NCBI GenBank assembly: GCA_018127085.1
Contig: CM030726.1
Location: forward strand, 124,001-188,000
Length of the DNA stretch: 64,000 nucleotides
Reading direction: 5' to 3'
DNA from: Pneumocystis sp. 'macacae'
Lineage: Eukaryota > Ascomycota > Pneumocystomycetes > Pneumocystales > Pneumocystaceae
Of this stretch, positions 21,597 through 34,360 are shown piece by piece. Position numbers and translations under genes: made by a program. Position 1 is the stretch's first letter, and every line of letters begins with the position of its first letter. Under the pieces are notes generated by a model that saw nothing but the letters and a program-made list of their open reading frames with translations, did not search any database and was not told the origin of the DNA.

Positions 21597-23571
21597 ATGA
21601 GAGAAATTGTAAGATATTTTGGACCTTTTTGGGTCAAAATTATTTATTTCCTTAGTACTAACAACATGTATAGGTCCATCTTCAAACAGGTGCGTTATTT
21701 CCTGTTTTTTTATGCATATTTAACTTTTAATACAAGGACAATGTGGAAACCAAATTGTATGTAATCGGTTGAGCAGCCTGCAATGTATTTGAACGGCATT
21801 GCAGTGGGCTATATGCGTTGAAAAACACGCATATACACGTTGTTTTCCAATTTCTTATTTGTTATAGGGCGCCTCTTTTTGGAGCACCATTAGCGGTGAA
21901 CACGGTCTTGATAGTACTGGCCTGTAAGCAATACTGTGATGCTGTAATATGTCTCTAGAGATACGTTGAAGGCTCTTAGGAAATGATAGAAGAATGCTAA
22001 AAAAGCATTTAAAAAGCATAAAGATGTTTTACAAACAGTCTAGAAACATACAGCATTGCTGCATACTTGCAGTGTTTTTTCTTTTTCAAAACTTATGTTT
22101 TTTTAGTTATCATGGAACTTCTGATCTTCAACTCGAGCGGATGAATGTTTATTTCAATGAGGTTTTCACCAGAAGTATTTATAGAGTACTAGTTGTTTAT
22201 TTTGATAGGCATCTGGCGGGAAATACGTGCCTCGCGCGGTATTGATTGATTTAGAGCCAGGTACAATGGATGCAGTGCGCTCTGGGCCATTTGGGAATCT
22301 ATTTCGGCCGGATAACTTTATTTTTGGACAGTCAGGTGCTGGAAATAACTGGGCAAAGGGGCATTATACAGAAGGAGCGGAATTAGTAGATACAGTGTTG
22401 GATGTAGTTCGTCGAGAAGCAGAGGCGTGTGATTGTTTGCAAGGCTTCCAAATTACACATTCATTAGGTGGTGGTACGGGAGCAGGTATGGGAACTCTGT
22501 TGATTTCGAAAATCCGAGAGGAATATCCGGATCGAATGATGGCAACGTTTTCTGTAGTTCCCTCACCAAAAGTTTCCGATACAGTTGTGGAGCCATATAA
22601 TGCGACATTGTCTGTGCATGTGTGTTTTTGACTAACTTTTAATGTGCATGTATTAACTTATTGGGGTAGCAATTAGTTGAAAATTCTGATGAGACATTTT
22701 GTATCGATAATGAAGCACTATATGATATTTGTATGCGTACATTAAAATTGCCAGATCCTGGATATGGTGATTTGAATCATCTTGTATCAGCAGTGATGAG
22801 TGGTATTACAACTTGTCTTAGATTTCCTGGACAACTCAACTCTGATTTGCGTAAATTGGCCGTTAATATGGTGCCATTTCCTCGATTACACTTTTTCATG
22901 GTTGGGTTCGCGCCATTAACAAGCAGTAAGGTGTTCCAGATATATTCTGGAAATCTCTAATCTGTATTTTATTTAGAGGGATCACATTCATTTCGATCAT
23001 TGACGGTTCCCGAGTTAACTCAACAAATGTTTGATGCAAAAAATATGATGGCAGCATCCGATCCAAGACATGGTCGTTATTTAACAGTTGCAGCGATTTT
23101 CCGTGGTAATGTTTCTATGAAAGAGGTTGAAGATCAGATGCACAATGTTCAGCAAAAAAACTCCTCATACTTTGTCGAATGGATTCCAAACAATGTGCAA
23201 ACTGCGCTATGTTCTATTCCTCCACGCGGTCTTAAAATGTCATCGACATTTATTGGAAATTCTACATCTATTCAAGAATTATTTAAACGTGTGGGTGACC
23301 AATTTGCTGCAATGTTTCGGCGTAAAGCTTTCTTACATTGGTACACGGGTGAAGGAATGGACGAAATGGAGTTTACAGAGGCTGAATCTAACATGAATGA
23401 TTTGGTATGTTTTTGAAATTTGTTGTATCGGTGAATGTATTATATACATAGCCGATACTATTTATAATTTTGGTTTTAACTTTTTTTCTATAGGTAAGCG
23501 AGTATCAACAGTACGAATCAGCCGGTATTGATGAGGATGATGGTGAACTTGAAGAGGAAGTAGAAATGTAA
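21597..23571 (+). CDS. tub2: Beta-tubulin
   Basis: A structural subunit of microtubules. The 5' end is split into very small exons: 21597-21608 (MREI), 21674-21689 (VHLQT), 21737-21756 (GQCGNQI) and 21868-21923 ([18 protein letters not shown]). The exon from 22107 gives [18 protein letters not shown]. Larger exons follow with [20 protein letters not shown] and the tubulin signature [10 protein letters not shown], then [21 protein letters not shown] and [24 protein letters not shown]. The C-terminal acidic tail ends [12 protein letters not shown], stop 23569-23571. Introns also fall near 22615, 22940 and 23405. Residues at the benzimidazole site appear to be the sensitive type (F in MATFSVV, E and F in DETFC). 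Confidence 0.97.
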
Positions 23572-23875
23572 AGAGCTGGGTAAATGAACAGTAGATTATT
23601 TTTGCTTTATATTTACACTCTTGCTCATATTTTTACTTGTTTTGATTATCCCAAATAGCCATGTATTTCAATACCTCAAATTCTTTTTCTGCCTTTCTAA
23701 TCTTTGTATTTTTATTGCTTTATAGCTTATTTACTTTAACTATTTTATACGATCTTTTTAGAAGATTATATACGATCTTTTGAAGTATAATATTTGAATA
23801 TAGTAAACAATACAAGGTATGGAAGGAGGTATTTTAGTGTATTAATTGATTAATATATTTTTTTATATCCTATAT

Positions 23876-24307
23876 ATGAAACGTGAAATCGGTAGAGTTG
23901 TCGAAATTACAACAGATATTTTACAAATGACCCTTTCATGTGGATTTGATTGTATTTTCAGTGCATTTCTAAAGTTATTTCAACACTTAAAACAGCTGTT
24001 TTATCGCTTGCAAATATTCACTTTAATTCCTCTACAATCACTACTTCGAGCATATCCAGACTTAACATCAATGTTACTTCTTTTAATCATATTATATGTT
24101 TCATTATACACACTTGGACAAGCTTTTAGGAAGTTCAAAATCTTCCTTCGTATGACAGTTTCTTTAGTGACTTTAATGATTATGATTTATACCTTATTAA
24201 ATGGAGTGGATGCTGTACAAGCAAAATTCAATAACATAAAGACATATGTAAGAGAAATGGCATTTTTATTGATAGACAGAAAACATGTACGCAAAAATCG
24301 TCACTGA
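23876..24307 (+). CDS. Apq12-like nuclear envelope / ER membrane protein
   Basis: A 143-residue frame from the ATG at 23876. It has two hydrophobic segments, LTSMLLLLIILYVSLYTLG and the stretch MTVSLVTLMIMIYTLLNGV, with a short positively charged loop between (QAFRKFKIFLR). This layout, with a small N-terminal amphipathic part and two close membrane spans, resembles Apq12. Apq12 helps nuclear pore assembly and membrane fluidity in yeasts. The match is by layout and the LYVSL motif rather than a long identity. The frame upstream of the ATG is also open for about 10 codons. It converges on the GTPase gene with a 74-bp gap. Confidence 0.5.
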   Translation: MKREIGRVVEITTDILQMTLSCGFDCIFSAFLKLFQHLKQLFYRLQIFTLIPLQSLLRAYPDLTSMLLLLIILYVSLYTLGQAFRKFKIFLRMTVSLVTLMIMIYTLLNGVDAVQAKFNNIKTYVREMAFLLIDRKHVRKNRH

Positions 24308-24381
24308 TGTGTTAATTATGGTGGTTTTATTAGTAAATTTATTTTTATATTTTTTATGTATAAAAAGCAGTATTTGCGCTT

Positions 24382-25976
24382 TTATTCACTATCCATTAAT
24401 ACTTCAGTTGATGCTTCGATATGTGTATCCCGTATATCTAAATCAAAGGGTTTTGACCATTCTGAAACAATAATTGGCTCATCCATCTTTGAAGATGACA
24501 TTTCATTTTTCGATGTATTATTTGTTTCAACTTTAATAGGTGCATTTTCCCACCAACGAATCTTTCCAGAACACCAATCATTAATTACTACTCTAGCCGC
24601 TGATTCAAGATGTGGAATTCCACCTTTTCCTAGTCGTCCTTTGTTTCTAGCAACATGAATAAGAAAATCTGTTGTAATATCATCATGGATGGTTGAAATA
24701 GGAGGTATTTTATAAAACATTTGAAGTTCTTTATACAAAATTGGATCAGAACGAAGTCGGCGTAAAATTTGTGATACAGCATAAATAGGGTCAAGGATAT
24801 CCGAGGGAGGAATTACATTAATAAGGACAAGCTTTGCTTCTTCATACGCCTTTAAATTATGTGATTTTTCTTGTGTCGTATTCTTTGAAGGAAACACAAC
24901 ACCTGGAGAATCAATGAGTTTAATTTTATTGTCGAGTTTGACTTGTTTGATAGAAGTAGTAATTCCTGGTTTTGATCCAGTAATACATGGATTTCTTTTT
25001 GCACATCCATTTAGGGAAGACACAAGAATGTTAATAACAGATGATTTACCAACATTAGGATAACCAACAACACCTACTGTTATAGATCTTTTTAAATCTA
25101 ACTTATGTGCATGCGATTTCAAAAATTTGATAAGATCCGAAGCAGTTGATTGAGATGTTAATGAAGGATGATTGAAAGAATGTGACGAAAATGAAGTAGA
25201 TGCACAGAAAGGTAAGCAAGAAAATGATATACGCAAAAAAGCCAACCATGACATTAAATTTGTATATGGAATAAGATCTGGATAATCGTTAACATACTCA
25301 AATACAGAATCACATCAGTAAAACTGACCTATCTTATTAAGAATATAAATTAATGTTTTTTCATGTTGTAAAATCTGTTTTTCAATCTGCGGTGATCGTG
25401 TATTTTCAGGATCGCGTGCATCTAGAATATATAGAACTACATCAGATGCTTCTATTACATCCATAAATACTTTACTGAACGCTTTAAGTGATTTTTGTTT
25501 TTTTATACAGCCAGTTTTCTGATCATCATTTTCGTCAGAAAACCCATACCATGACTCTATTTCTTCATTAGTTTCAAAAGATTCGTGATCTTTGACCCCA
25601 TTGAACTCATTCTCACGCATCCTTACATATTCTGCAAATTTATCCATTTGAGAAAGAGATAAATCTTCAAAATGCTCATTTTTTCCCTTATTTTTTATTT
25701 TTAACTGATCTTTTATTTCAATTTCAGCAAGGATCCTATTTTTATATGGAAAACTATTAGGGATACCAAGATCTTTTCCTTTTTTCTTGTGTTTCTGTGG
25801 ATTCTTCTTCGCTTCTTTTCTTTGTTTTTGATTATGTGCAGAAACTTTCTTCTCAATACGATATTTCAAACGTATCGGCTGACGATGGCTTTTCTTCTCT
25901 ATCAGAACATTAGTTATATATTATTAATAACTTATTCCTTTTAAAGGCTTAATATTTACTTACTAATAGAAACCAT
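24382..25976 (-). CDS. Nucleostemin-family circularly permuted GTPase (Grn1/Nug1-like)
   Basis: This family exports and matures the 60S ribosomal subunit in the nucleolus. A tiny first exon at 25976 (MVSI) joins KKKSHRQPIRLKYRIEKKVS after an intron, followed by the basic, nucleolar-type segment and DLGIPNSFPYKNRILAEIE. The GTPase motifs are in permuted order: G5-like DARDPE, G4 NKID, then G1 GYPNVGKSS, G2 (PGITTS) and G3 DSPG. NKID spans an intron; the acceptor near CGATTATCCAG restores D-L-I-P-Y-T-N-L-M-S-W-L-A after it. The C-terminus contains RNKGRLGKGGIPHLESAARV VINDW, typical of the family. Grn1/GNL3L and Nug1 are hard to separate by eye; the N-terminus favours Grn1. Confidence 0.85.
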
Positions 25977-26183
25977 AATTTTTTTTGTTTAATACAAAAA
26001 TTAATCTATATTATACGTTTAAAGAAATCTGAGATGATTTTTTATAAAAAAATATAAATTTTTTTATAAAAACAATAAGAAACATTTTTTCATAAACAAA
26101 ATGCAAAAATATTTTTAATTATATACATATTAAATGATATGAATTTTACTAATAAAAGATGAAGTTGTAATACTTTTTTGAAG

Positions 26184-27122
26184 TCAGCGTTTATAGAAAT
26201 GCTTATGAAAATAAAGTTCTCTTTCTTTTCTTTGTATCGTTATTTGTCGATTGAACTCAACAACTGATTTTGCATGTTGTATAATGTCTAGAATAGGTGA
26301 AGAACGTGTATTTGGATCATGAGTAGTAGATAAAAGAGATTTAGAAGCAGTATCAGATGTGCGGTCTTCAGATTTAACTGTCATCACTGATGTCGGCGGA
26401 AGCGTCGCATATATGTGCCGATCGCTGTCTTCTAAATATTTCTCAACAGGTATTCCTGCATCTTTTGCCATTTGTTCAAAATAATCATCTTTTCCACGTT
26501 TTCCTGAAACAATAACTCGACTTCCAAATCGTCTAAAAACACTTCGTGCTGTTACTATTGCAATTTGTCTTGACCTATAAGAATATGGAATAATTTCTTT
26601 TACAATCAAGTCTTCCTTTTCTTCTTGAGATGCTATGATCTTTCGGAGTGTTTTATTTTTCAGAAAAAGCAAATATGAATCTCGATAACTTGTAATTCGA
26701 GCTACTTCAGTACCTAACATAAACAATCGTTGTCCGTGTCCAACTACTTGAAAAGTCCGTCCAGCATATTTACGACCGCCCTTCAAAAATCCATTACGAT
26801 CTACTTTTTGTTCCCCTAAAGCATCGACCTCAATATCTATGTATTCGTCTCCTTCACATGTTAATTGTCCTGCCAGCAATTCTGCGCGTGAATAAGAAGC
26901 ATTTGGTAAACGTAGTTCTTCCTGTTGGCGAGTTTCATTGCATTGTCCAATAGACGATTCTTTCGAAAGTCTAATATCGTCGTGATTTCCATGAGATGAA
27001 TATTTTACTTGTTTATGCTTGTTTTTTGAAATGTCAAAATGTTCAAGGAGAAACACATCATCATCGCTCAAAAGACGCCGCGGCGGCCCATAATTCGCCG
27101 CATGAACGGATTCAATTGACAT
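26184..27122 (-). CDS. Rsc7/Swp82-family chromatin-remodelling complex subunit
   Basis: A single-exon gene of 312 residues. The core reads GRTFQVVGHGQRLFMLGTEV ARITSYRDSYLLFLKNKTLR KII and IIPYSYRSRQIAIVTARSVF RRFGSRVIV, the signature of Rsc7 (Npl6)/Swp82 proteins. These belong to RSC or SWI/SNF complexes, which slide nucleosomes using ATP. The N-terminal 100 residues and C-terminal tail are poorly conserved and Ser-rich. The start ATG at 27122 is the first in frame. It is divergent from Dis3, with 426 bases between the starts. Confidence 0.8.
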   Translation of the reverse strand: MSIESVHAANYGPPRRLLSDDDVFLLEHFDISKNKHKQVKYSSHGNHDDIRLSKESSIGQCNETRQQEELRLPNASYSRAELLAGQLTCEGDEYIDIEVDALGEQKVDRNGFLKGGRKYAGRTFQVVGHGQRLFMLGTEVARITSYRDSYLLFLKNKTLRKIIASQEEKEDLIVKEIIPYSYRSRQIAIVTARSVFRRFGSRVIVSGKRGKDDYFEQMAKDAGIPVEKYLEDSDRHIYATLPPTSVMTVKSEDRTSDTASKSLLSTTHDPNTRSSPILDIIQHAKSVVEFNRQITIQRKERELYFHKHFYKR

Positions 27123-27548
27123 CGGCTCATGTTAAGTACTACAGAGCAACTTTTTATGAATGTCTTGGCGTGTATTCGCCCTTATTCAATAATTACTGCG
27201 TATTTCTTGCACTTTTACGTTTGATCAATATTATGTTGAATTAATGCCGTAGAATAAAGATATCTCAAAGAAACAAATAACTATATGTATCATTAGAAAA
27301 TACTTTCATTTATAAGAAAAATATGAAAATAACTTATTCGTCTTGTTTTTTATACTTCTTGACTAATTTGTCTACAAAAGATTTTTTTAACGCCGTCATC
27401 GTCGTTGTTTCGATAGATGATATGAATTAAAGAATGGGATGACAACATCGAGAAAATTGCAACAAAACCATTGTTGTATAAAAACAAGATAAAATGTTAT
27501 TTTTATGTAATCTATGAACATATGGACTATTTTTTCGCATAAATAAAA
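27123..27548. other. Divergent intergenic region Rsc7-like / Dis3
   Basis: About 430 A+T-rich bases between two divergent starts. It must include both promoters. The frames seen here on either strand extend from the Rsc7-like antisense or are random, and I support no gene. Confidence 0.5.
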
Positions 27549-30500
27549 ATGGATACTTTTAAGGCGTCTTCTAAATCTCGAACGATGCTTCATCAAAATA
27601 TATTTATTCAATGTCGCCGGAAAAAGATTTCTAAAATTGTTAGAGAGCGTTATTTAAGAACAGATATACCATGTGGTTCTCAAATATGTATTCCATGTAC
27701 TTTTTTTCCTCATATTTCGGGGTTTCCTGGTACGTTTTTTAAATAGTTTTTTAAACTTAGTGCATGATTTAGAACAAGCATCTATTCTTTCTGCTTCTCC
27801 TAAAGGATTTGGCGCTTGGATTAACGGCTTTTATATTGTCCCAGATGCATATATGTTCTATTATTGCGTTAGTCTATAAAAGTAACTAAAAATAGTAAAT
27901 AATGGAACTAGATGAGCCTTATGGAAAAAGAAATGGTTTTCAATGATGTTATTATCTTACAAACAGTTCTTGAGGAGCTTCAGAAAATCAGTCTTCCTAT
28001 CTATACTCGTCTTCGACAGCTTGTAGCTCTCCCTGATAAGCGCTTTTATGTCTTCCATAATGAATTTCACTCAGAAACCTATGTAGAACGTATGGATCAT
28101 GAATCTATTAACGATAGAAATGATAGAGGGGAGTAAATTATTATTTTCATACTTATGTTGACTTTATTAGCTATTAGAACTGCTTGTAAATGGTATATAT
28201 CTCATTTACAAGAAGTGACACGAGGCACAAAAACAGCTACTCCTACAGTTTTGCTTTTGACAAATAATAAAGAAAGTAAGGACAAAGCAAGAGGGGAAGG
28301 GATATATGTATATTCTGCAGAAGAATATCTTTCTGAATTTTCCAATTCGGATGAGCTTCTTGATATGATTTCATCTATTTCAGAAATGGACCCTACTGAT
28401 AAAAAAGGAATATTTCTATACCCGGAGGTATTTTTGTACTATTAATTTGTTTAGTTGTTTTACAAATATAGTATTATTCTTTTTCTTGTATATTGGAAGG
28501 TATAAAAATGGGTAAATTATATCAAGGAACATTTAATGTCAATCCATATAATTTTTTGGAAGTATACATGGATTTTTATTATCAAGTATTTACAATTTTA
28601 ACTATATTAGGCAAACGTTTCTGTACCTAACTTTGAAAAACCGCTTATTATTTTTGGAAAAGAAAATATGAATAGAGCTATTCATGGTGATATAGTAGCA
28701 GTAGAAATTTTGCCAAAAGAAGATTGGAGAGCCCCTGCGTCTAAAATAATTGAACAGGAAGCTTTAACGAAGGATGAGAATGCAGAAGTCAATGATTTTG
28801 AGGAAGTTATAACACAAAAAGATCAACATGAAGTTATGGACGAATATTATGTTTCAAAAAATGAAAAAATAGATTTAAATAAAGTTTTTCCTACGGCGAA
28901 AGTTATTGGTATTATAAAAAGAAATTGGAAGACGTATTTCATTACTTTTCTATATAAAATTATATTTATATAATTATTAGGTATGTTGGCCAAATTGATC
29001 CTAAATCTGTTGTTATATCAAATAAAACTAGAATTCAGCAAACCGTATTTTTTGTTTCAGTAGATAAGCGTATTCCAAAAATACGTATTAAAACAAGACA
29101 AGGCCCAACGTTATTAGACCAAAAAATTCTGGTTAACATTGATACATGGGAAAGAGATTCTAGGTATCCTAATGGACATTTTGTTCATGCTTTAGGAAAA
29201 ATAGACGTAGATGATACAGAAACAGAAGCTTTGTTAATTCAGTATGATATAGAATATTCTCCGTTTTCAAAATGTGTTTTAGATTGTTTACCACCTGAGG
29301 GTGATAAATGGGAATTATCTTCAGCTATGACATCTAAGGATTTGGAAAAAAGAAAAGATTTACGTCACCTTCCTATATGTAGCATTGATCCTCCCGGTTT
29401 GTATTCTTTGGTTGTTTTGTGCAATATTGATTTATAGGCTGTGTGGATATTGATGATGCTCTTCATGTAAGAGTTTTAGAAAATAAAAATTATGAAGTAG
29501 GGGTTCATATTGCTGATGTTTCATATTTTGTAAATCCTGGTACTTCAATAGATATTGAAGCTTCTCAGAGGGGAACTACTGTATATCTTTTGGATAAACG
29601 GATAGATATGTTACCAGGATTATTAGGAACAAACTTATGTTCTTTAAAACCTGGATTTGAAAGACTTGCATTTTCTATCCTTTTTGTATTTTTCATATTT
29701 AAATATTAATTTATTAATGTTTTTAGGAAATGACTCCTGAAGCAGAAGTTGTTAAAACTCAATTTATGAAATCTATAATAAGATCGCGTTCAGCATTTAC
29801 TTATGAGAATGCTCAACTTCAAATAGATAATAAGTTTTAAAATTATTTATTTTTATAGTTTTTTATTATCTTAGATTTCAAAATGACGAATTAACTTCTT
29901 GTATGAGAACCCTCCTCATGCTTTCTAGGAAACTTCGTCAAAAAAGATATGATAATGGTGCTTTAAATCTTACGAGTCCTGAGGTAAGGCTTGAGTTTGG
30001 GAGTGAAACATCTGATAAAATCACTTTTGAATCTAAGAAATTTTATGAAACAAATATTTTAGTTGAAGAATTTATGTTATTAGCTAATATAACAGTTGCG
30101 CGTAAAATATATGAAGTTTATCCTGATTTTGCAATATTAAGGTATTAAGAATATAACAAAAAATTTATGTTAATATATATTCAGACGACATGTTACTCCT
30201 CCTAAGGAAAATTTTGAAATTCTTCAAAATATTCTTAAAATAAGACGTAATATGACATTAAACATTGACTCTTCGAAAAATTTAGCAGATTCTCTTGATA
30301 AATGTATTGATCAAAATGAACCTTATTTTAACACGTTATTAAGAATTATGGTTACAAGATGTATGTCATCTGCTGAATATTTTTTTGCCGGAAATCATAA
30401 TTATTCAGAATTTAAACATTATGGTCTTGCTGTTGATATATATACACATTGGACAAGTCCTATTCGTCGTTATGCAGATATAATAACTCATCGCCAGTTA

Positions 30501-31014
30501 GCTGCTGCTATTGGTTATGAAGCTTTTCACTCAACGCTAAAAAATAAGTCTAAATTGGAAGATATTTGTAAAAATGTTAATTATAAACATCGTATGGTGC
30601 AAATGGTTAGTAGAAGTAATGTAGAATATTATATTTGTCAGACATTAAAAAATGAAATAATTGAAGATGCTTATGTAATGAAAGTATTTAAAAATGGATT
30701 TATTGTTTTTGTTGTAAGGTAGGTATTTATTAAAACATTTTTAACACTTAAAATGTTAAAATATTAGTCTTGGAATAGAAGGTTTGGTATATACATGTGA
30801 TATTTGTAAATCAGAATCTTCAGTTTCATTTAATCCTGAAACATATAGCCTTTCAATAAGTCAATTAAAGTCGGATATTTTAAATATAGATGATGAATAT
30901 TCAAATGGTGTATTAAATATTGGTGTTTTCGATAAATGTAGAGTCAAAATAAATATAATTAAAGAATCCAGTGGTAAAAAAAAAGTCAATATAAAGTTTA
31001 TAAAAAAATTATGA
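27549..31014 (+). CDS. dis3: Dis3/Rrp44, catalytic subunit of the RNA exosome
   Basis: Dis3 joins a PIN endonuclease to an RNase II-type 3'-5' exonuclease. The N-terminus [26 protein letters not shown] is the Dis3 start with its Cys (CR3-like) motif. The PIN domain has acidic residues in VPDAYMF, VLEEL and NDRNDR, and reads [27 protein letters not shown] and [17 protein letters not shown]. Cold-shock domains follow at about 28600-29200. The RNB catalytic centre reads SIDPPG / [10 protein letters not shown] across an intron near 29400-29438, then [12 protein letters not shown] and [20 protein letters not shown]. Near the end are [30 protein letters not shown] and a C-terminal S1 domain, ending at 31014. 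More than ten short introns are present. Confidence 0.94.
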
Positions 31015-31341
31015 TATGAATCTATAAAAATAGCGAATCTTATTTAAAAAACTGGGACTTTAAGCTTTAAGACTATTTTTAAACATCTAATCAAAATGCT
31101 ATATATATATGAGTTTATTAAAAATATATTACTGATCTACCAAAAAAAATATATTAAATAAATAATTTACAGTATTAAATGTTAACATGTTCTATTTTTT
31201 TAATTTACAAAATATTTTTATATATAAATATTCTTTTGTATTCAATAAATATTATAAACATGACATAAATATAAGAAATCTAATTTTTTTATATACTGAA
31301 AAACTTTCCTGTACTTTTTTGTTCTTGATGCTATAAATATG

Positions 31342-33677
31342 TTAGATTTGTTTAGAGGAAATCAATGTTACCATTTGGCTATCATGTTTATTGACTCTTG
31401 GACGAAAAGTATTAGCATCCCGACGCAGTCTATTATTTATTAAAAAAAATAAAAATGTAAAAAAATCTTATACGTAACGTCTAGATTCGACAAAAAAGAA
31501 TTCATACCATCTATTAAAGATTGAGGAGGATTAGTAAATGCTTTAACAGAAGGCTGTCCTTCATATACAATTACTCGATCAGCCAAATATGTAGCCATAA
31601 TACTATTTTCATATTAATAGAATTATACATATAATTAATAATTATACAAATCATGCTCAACGACGAATGCAGTTTTTTTGGAATGCAAAATAAATCTAAA
31701 TTATTATTTTAAAATAACATTAAAATAAATTATACCTTTTAATAACTTTAGAAACAACAATACGTTGCTCAGAATCTAAATATGCGGACGGTTCATCAAT
31801 TAAATAAATATCAGCAGAAAGACCCAAACATAAAACAATGGCAACACGTTGTAATTCTCCTCCTGATAAATTTTGAACTTCTTGGTCTACAATATTATCA
31901 ATATTTAAAGGTTTGCATACATCTGATTGAAAACTAGGATTTAACCATGATGATTTTATCTTTTTTAAAAACTTAATTATTTAAAATTATATAATTTAAT
32001 AAAATTTATTATTACCAGCATACGAACTGTCCCTTGAAATTTCGGTGCAATTTTCTGAGGCTTTAAAGATACACTTAAAGCAGGAATATCTTTTCCATCA
32101 GGTTTCAGGATTCCAGCCAACAACTACATTTCATAATCGATATATAATTAAAGTAAGAGAAACAATTTACCTTAATAAACGTTGTTTTCCCTGTACCATT
32201 CTCTCCCAACATTACAATAATTTCTGAATTAGTAAATTCACCTGCACTAATTTCAAGGGTGAAGTCTCCAAGTTTCTTTATCATTGAAGGATATGAATAG
32301 GTTCCATTTCTTTCCAATGAAAACATACCAGATGAATCTGATATCTTAAATTGCAAAGACTCATTTCTAAAGCGCAAATTTTCTGTAGGAATATTTCCAT
32401 CTAAAAATACATTTATCCCTTCTCTAACTGAAAATGGTAATGTAACTACTCCATAAACAGAAGGCATTCCATACAAAACACATATATAATCCGATAAATA
32501 ATCAAGAATAGACAGGTCATGCTCAACAGCAATAATATAATTGTCAGGATTAAGTAATCGTCGAATTGTTTTTGCTGCGTTTAGACGTTGTTTTACATCC
32601 AAATAGGAAGACGGCTCATCAAACATATATCTACAGGACATAAGTCCAGAACGTAGTTTATAGAATAATTTACATGTCAGCTTTTTGAATACAAATAATT
32701 GCAATAGCAAAACGTTGTAATTCTCCACCAGAAAGTTGATTTATTTCACGCGTAAGCACATTTTTTAGATCTTCACGTGATTAAAAATTGCTAATATAAC
32801 ATCGAAATATTACCTAAGATTTCAATTATTTCATCTTTATTATTTCTTTCCAATTTGGAGTCTAAGAGCTCATTGACAATTTTAACAGGACCCCGAATAG
32901 TACGAGGGATATGATCAACATACTGAGGTTTAACTATAGCCTTTTTAAATGTTAAATAGACAAAACAATATTTTTAAAATACTTTTAAACTATCTTCTAA
33001 AACTTTAGTAAAATAATTTTGAAGTTCACTTCCTCTAAAATATCTAAGAATTTCTTCCCAATCAGGAGGATTGTTATGTTGTCCAAGATTAGGTTTTAAC
33101 TTTCCAGACAAAATTTTAAGTGCTGTAGACTTTCCAATACCATTTGTTCCTACTAAGCCAAGAACTTGACCAGATCTAGGAGTTGGCAATCTATGTAACT
33201 TAAATGAATTTTCCGAGAACCTATGTGTAATTTTTGAATCCAAATTTGTAGGTAGATTGATAATATGGATAGCACCAAACGGACATCGCTTAACACAAAT
33301 ACCACATCCGATACTATTGATTTTTCTAAAAAGAAGAAACAATATAACAATATATACCATAAAGATTCTGAAATCCATGAAATTTTAGATTCAGGTGTAA
33401 CCTCAATACATAATTTTCCACTACGAACCACAGGACCTATTTTGATTAATACTAATTTAAAATGGAAAAAAAATTTACATGATTTCTTGCATTCTTGATG
33501 GCATTTCTTCATTTTTTAGATCATTTTACAATTCCCATATTCACTTACTCGAGGTTTACATTTATCACTGCTTACCTATATATTGTTTCTTAATATTCCA
33601 TCTTTTTCAAAGAGATAACATACAATTGCAATTCGTGTAAGCTTTTCTGAGCTTTCACTTTGTACTTTTTTCGACAT
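31342..33677 (-). CDS. rli1: Rli1/ABCE1, ribosome-recycling ABC ATPase
   Basis: Rli1 splits ribosomes after termination and carries two 4Fe-4S clusters. The start at 33677 gives [19 protein letters not shown]. Next come [35 protein letters not shown] (intron between) and [20 protein letters not shown], all eight cluster cysteines of the pattern. Nucleotide-binding domain 1 has Walker [24 protein letters not shown]. The second domain has [12 protein letters not shown], a signature LSGGE-type segment near 31860, and [20 protein letters not shown] for domain 1 Walker B. The C-terminus [20 protein letters not shown] ends at 31342-31344. At least seven introns are inferred. Confidence 0.95.
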
Positions 33678-34360
33678 TTTCTGTTTATTTTTCTCTAAAA
33701 TTTATCAAATCTTGCTATTTTTATTTACTTTTAGTCCTTTTCAAATAAAAAACATACTTTAATCATTTGAATAGAGTTATTTCTTGTTTTATTCTTTTTA
33801 TACTTCTTTTTCTTGTTTTTATCTTTCAAAAAAAATTCTTTTTTGTTTAGTTTTGTATTCTTTTAAAGTTGAGATATGCCTTTTTTCTTCGTCTTTTTAT
33901 AAGGCGCTCCGTTATATAGAAAAACTAACCTTTACGAGTACAAAGGAGCAGAATTAAAAAAAGATATTGTTAATAGGATATTTATAATAAAAACTTAATA
34001 AGAGTTTGTTATATGTTTAAAGACAAATCTAAATATTATGTAAGTATAGTTGAAATTTTTGTTTGAAACGTAAAGATAGATCAAGTTAAATGATTATTTA
34101 GATGACAAAAAATAAAAAAGTGTAAAGAAAGAATTTAATGAAAATTTCTATATATGAATGTCAGTAAGGATTTTGGATAGGTAGTTTTGTACAAAAATAT
34201 AGTGTATTTGACGTTTTTTATTGAAAAAATAATAAAAAAGATAATGTGAAATAGCTTTGCATTTGAGGTTTTTAACCTTATAAATTTATAGAAATGCAAT
34301 TTGATTAAAGGATAATAATAAGTGCTAATTGGTTTGTTAGTTTTATAAGTTTTGCCAATT
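33678..34360. other. Divergent intergenic region Rli1 / Chd1
   Basis: About 680 A+T-rich bases with poly-T tracts between divergent starts. No additional gene, repeat or RNA is supported. Confidence 0.55.

Noticed and set aside
25270..25325. Apparent frame break within the nucleostemin-family GTPase
   Set aside because: An intron ending at CCAG restores NKID-LIPYTNLMSW without any shift, so it is not a pseudogene.
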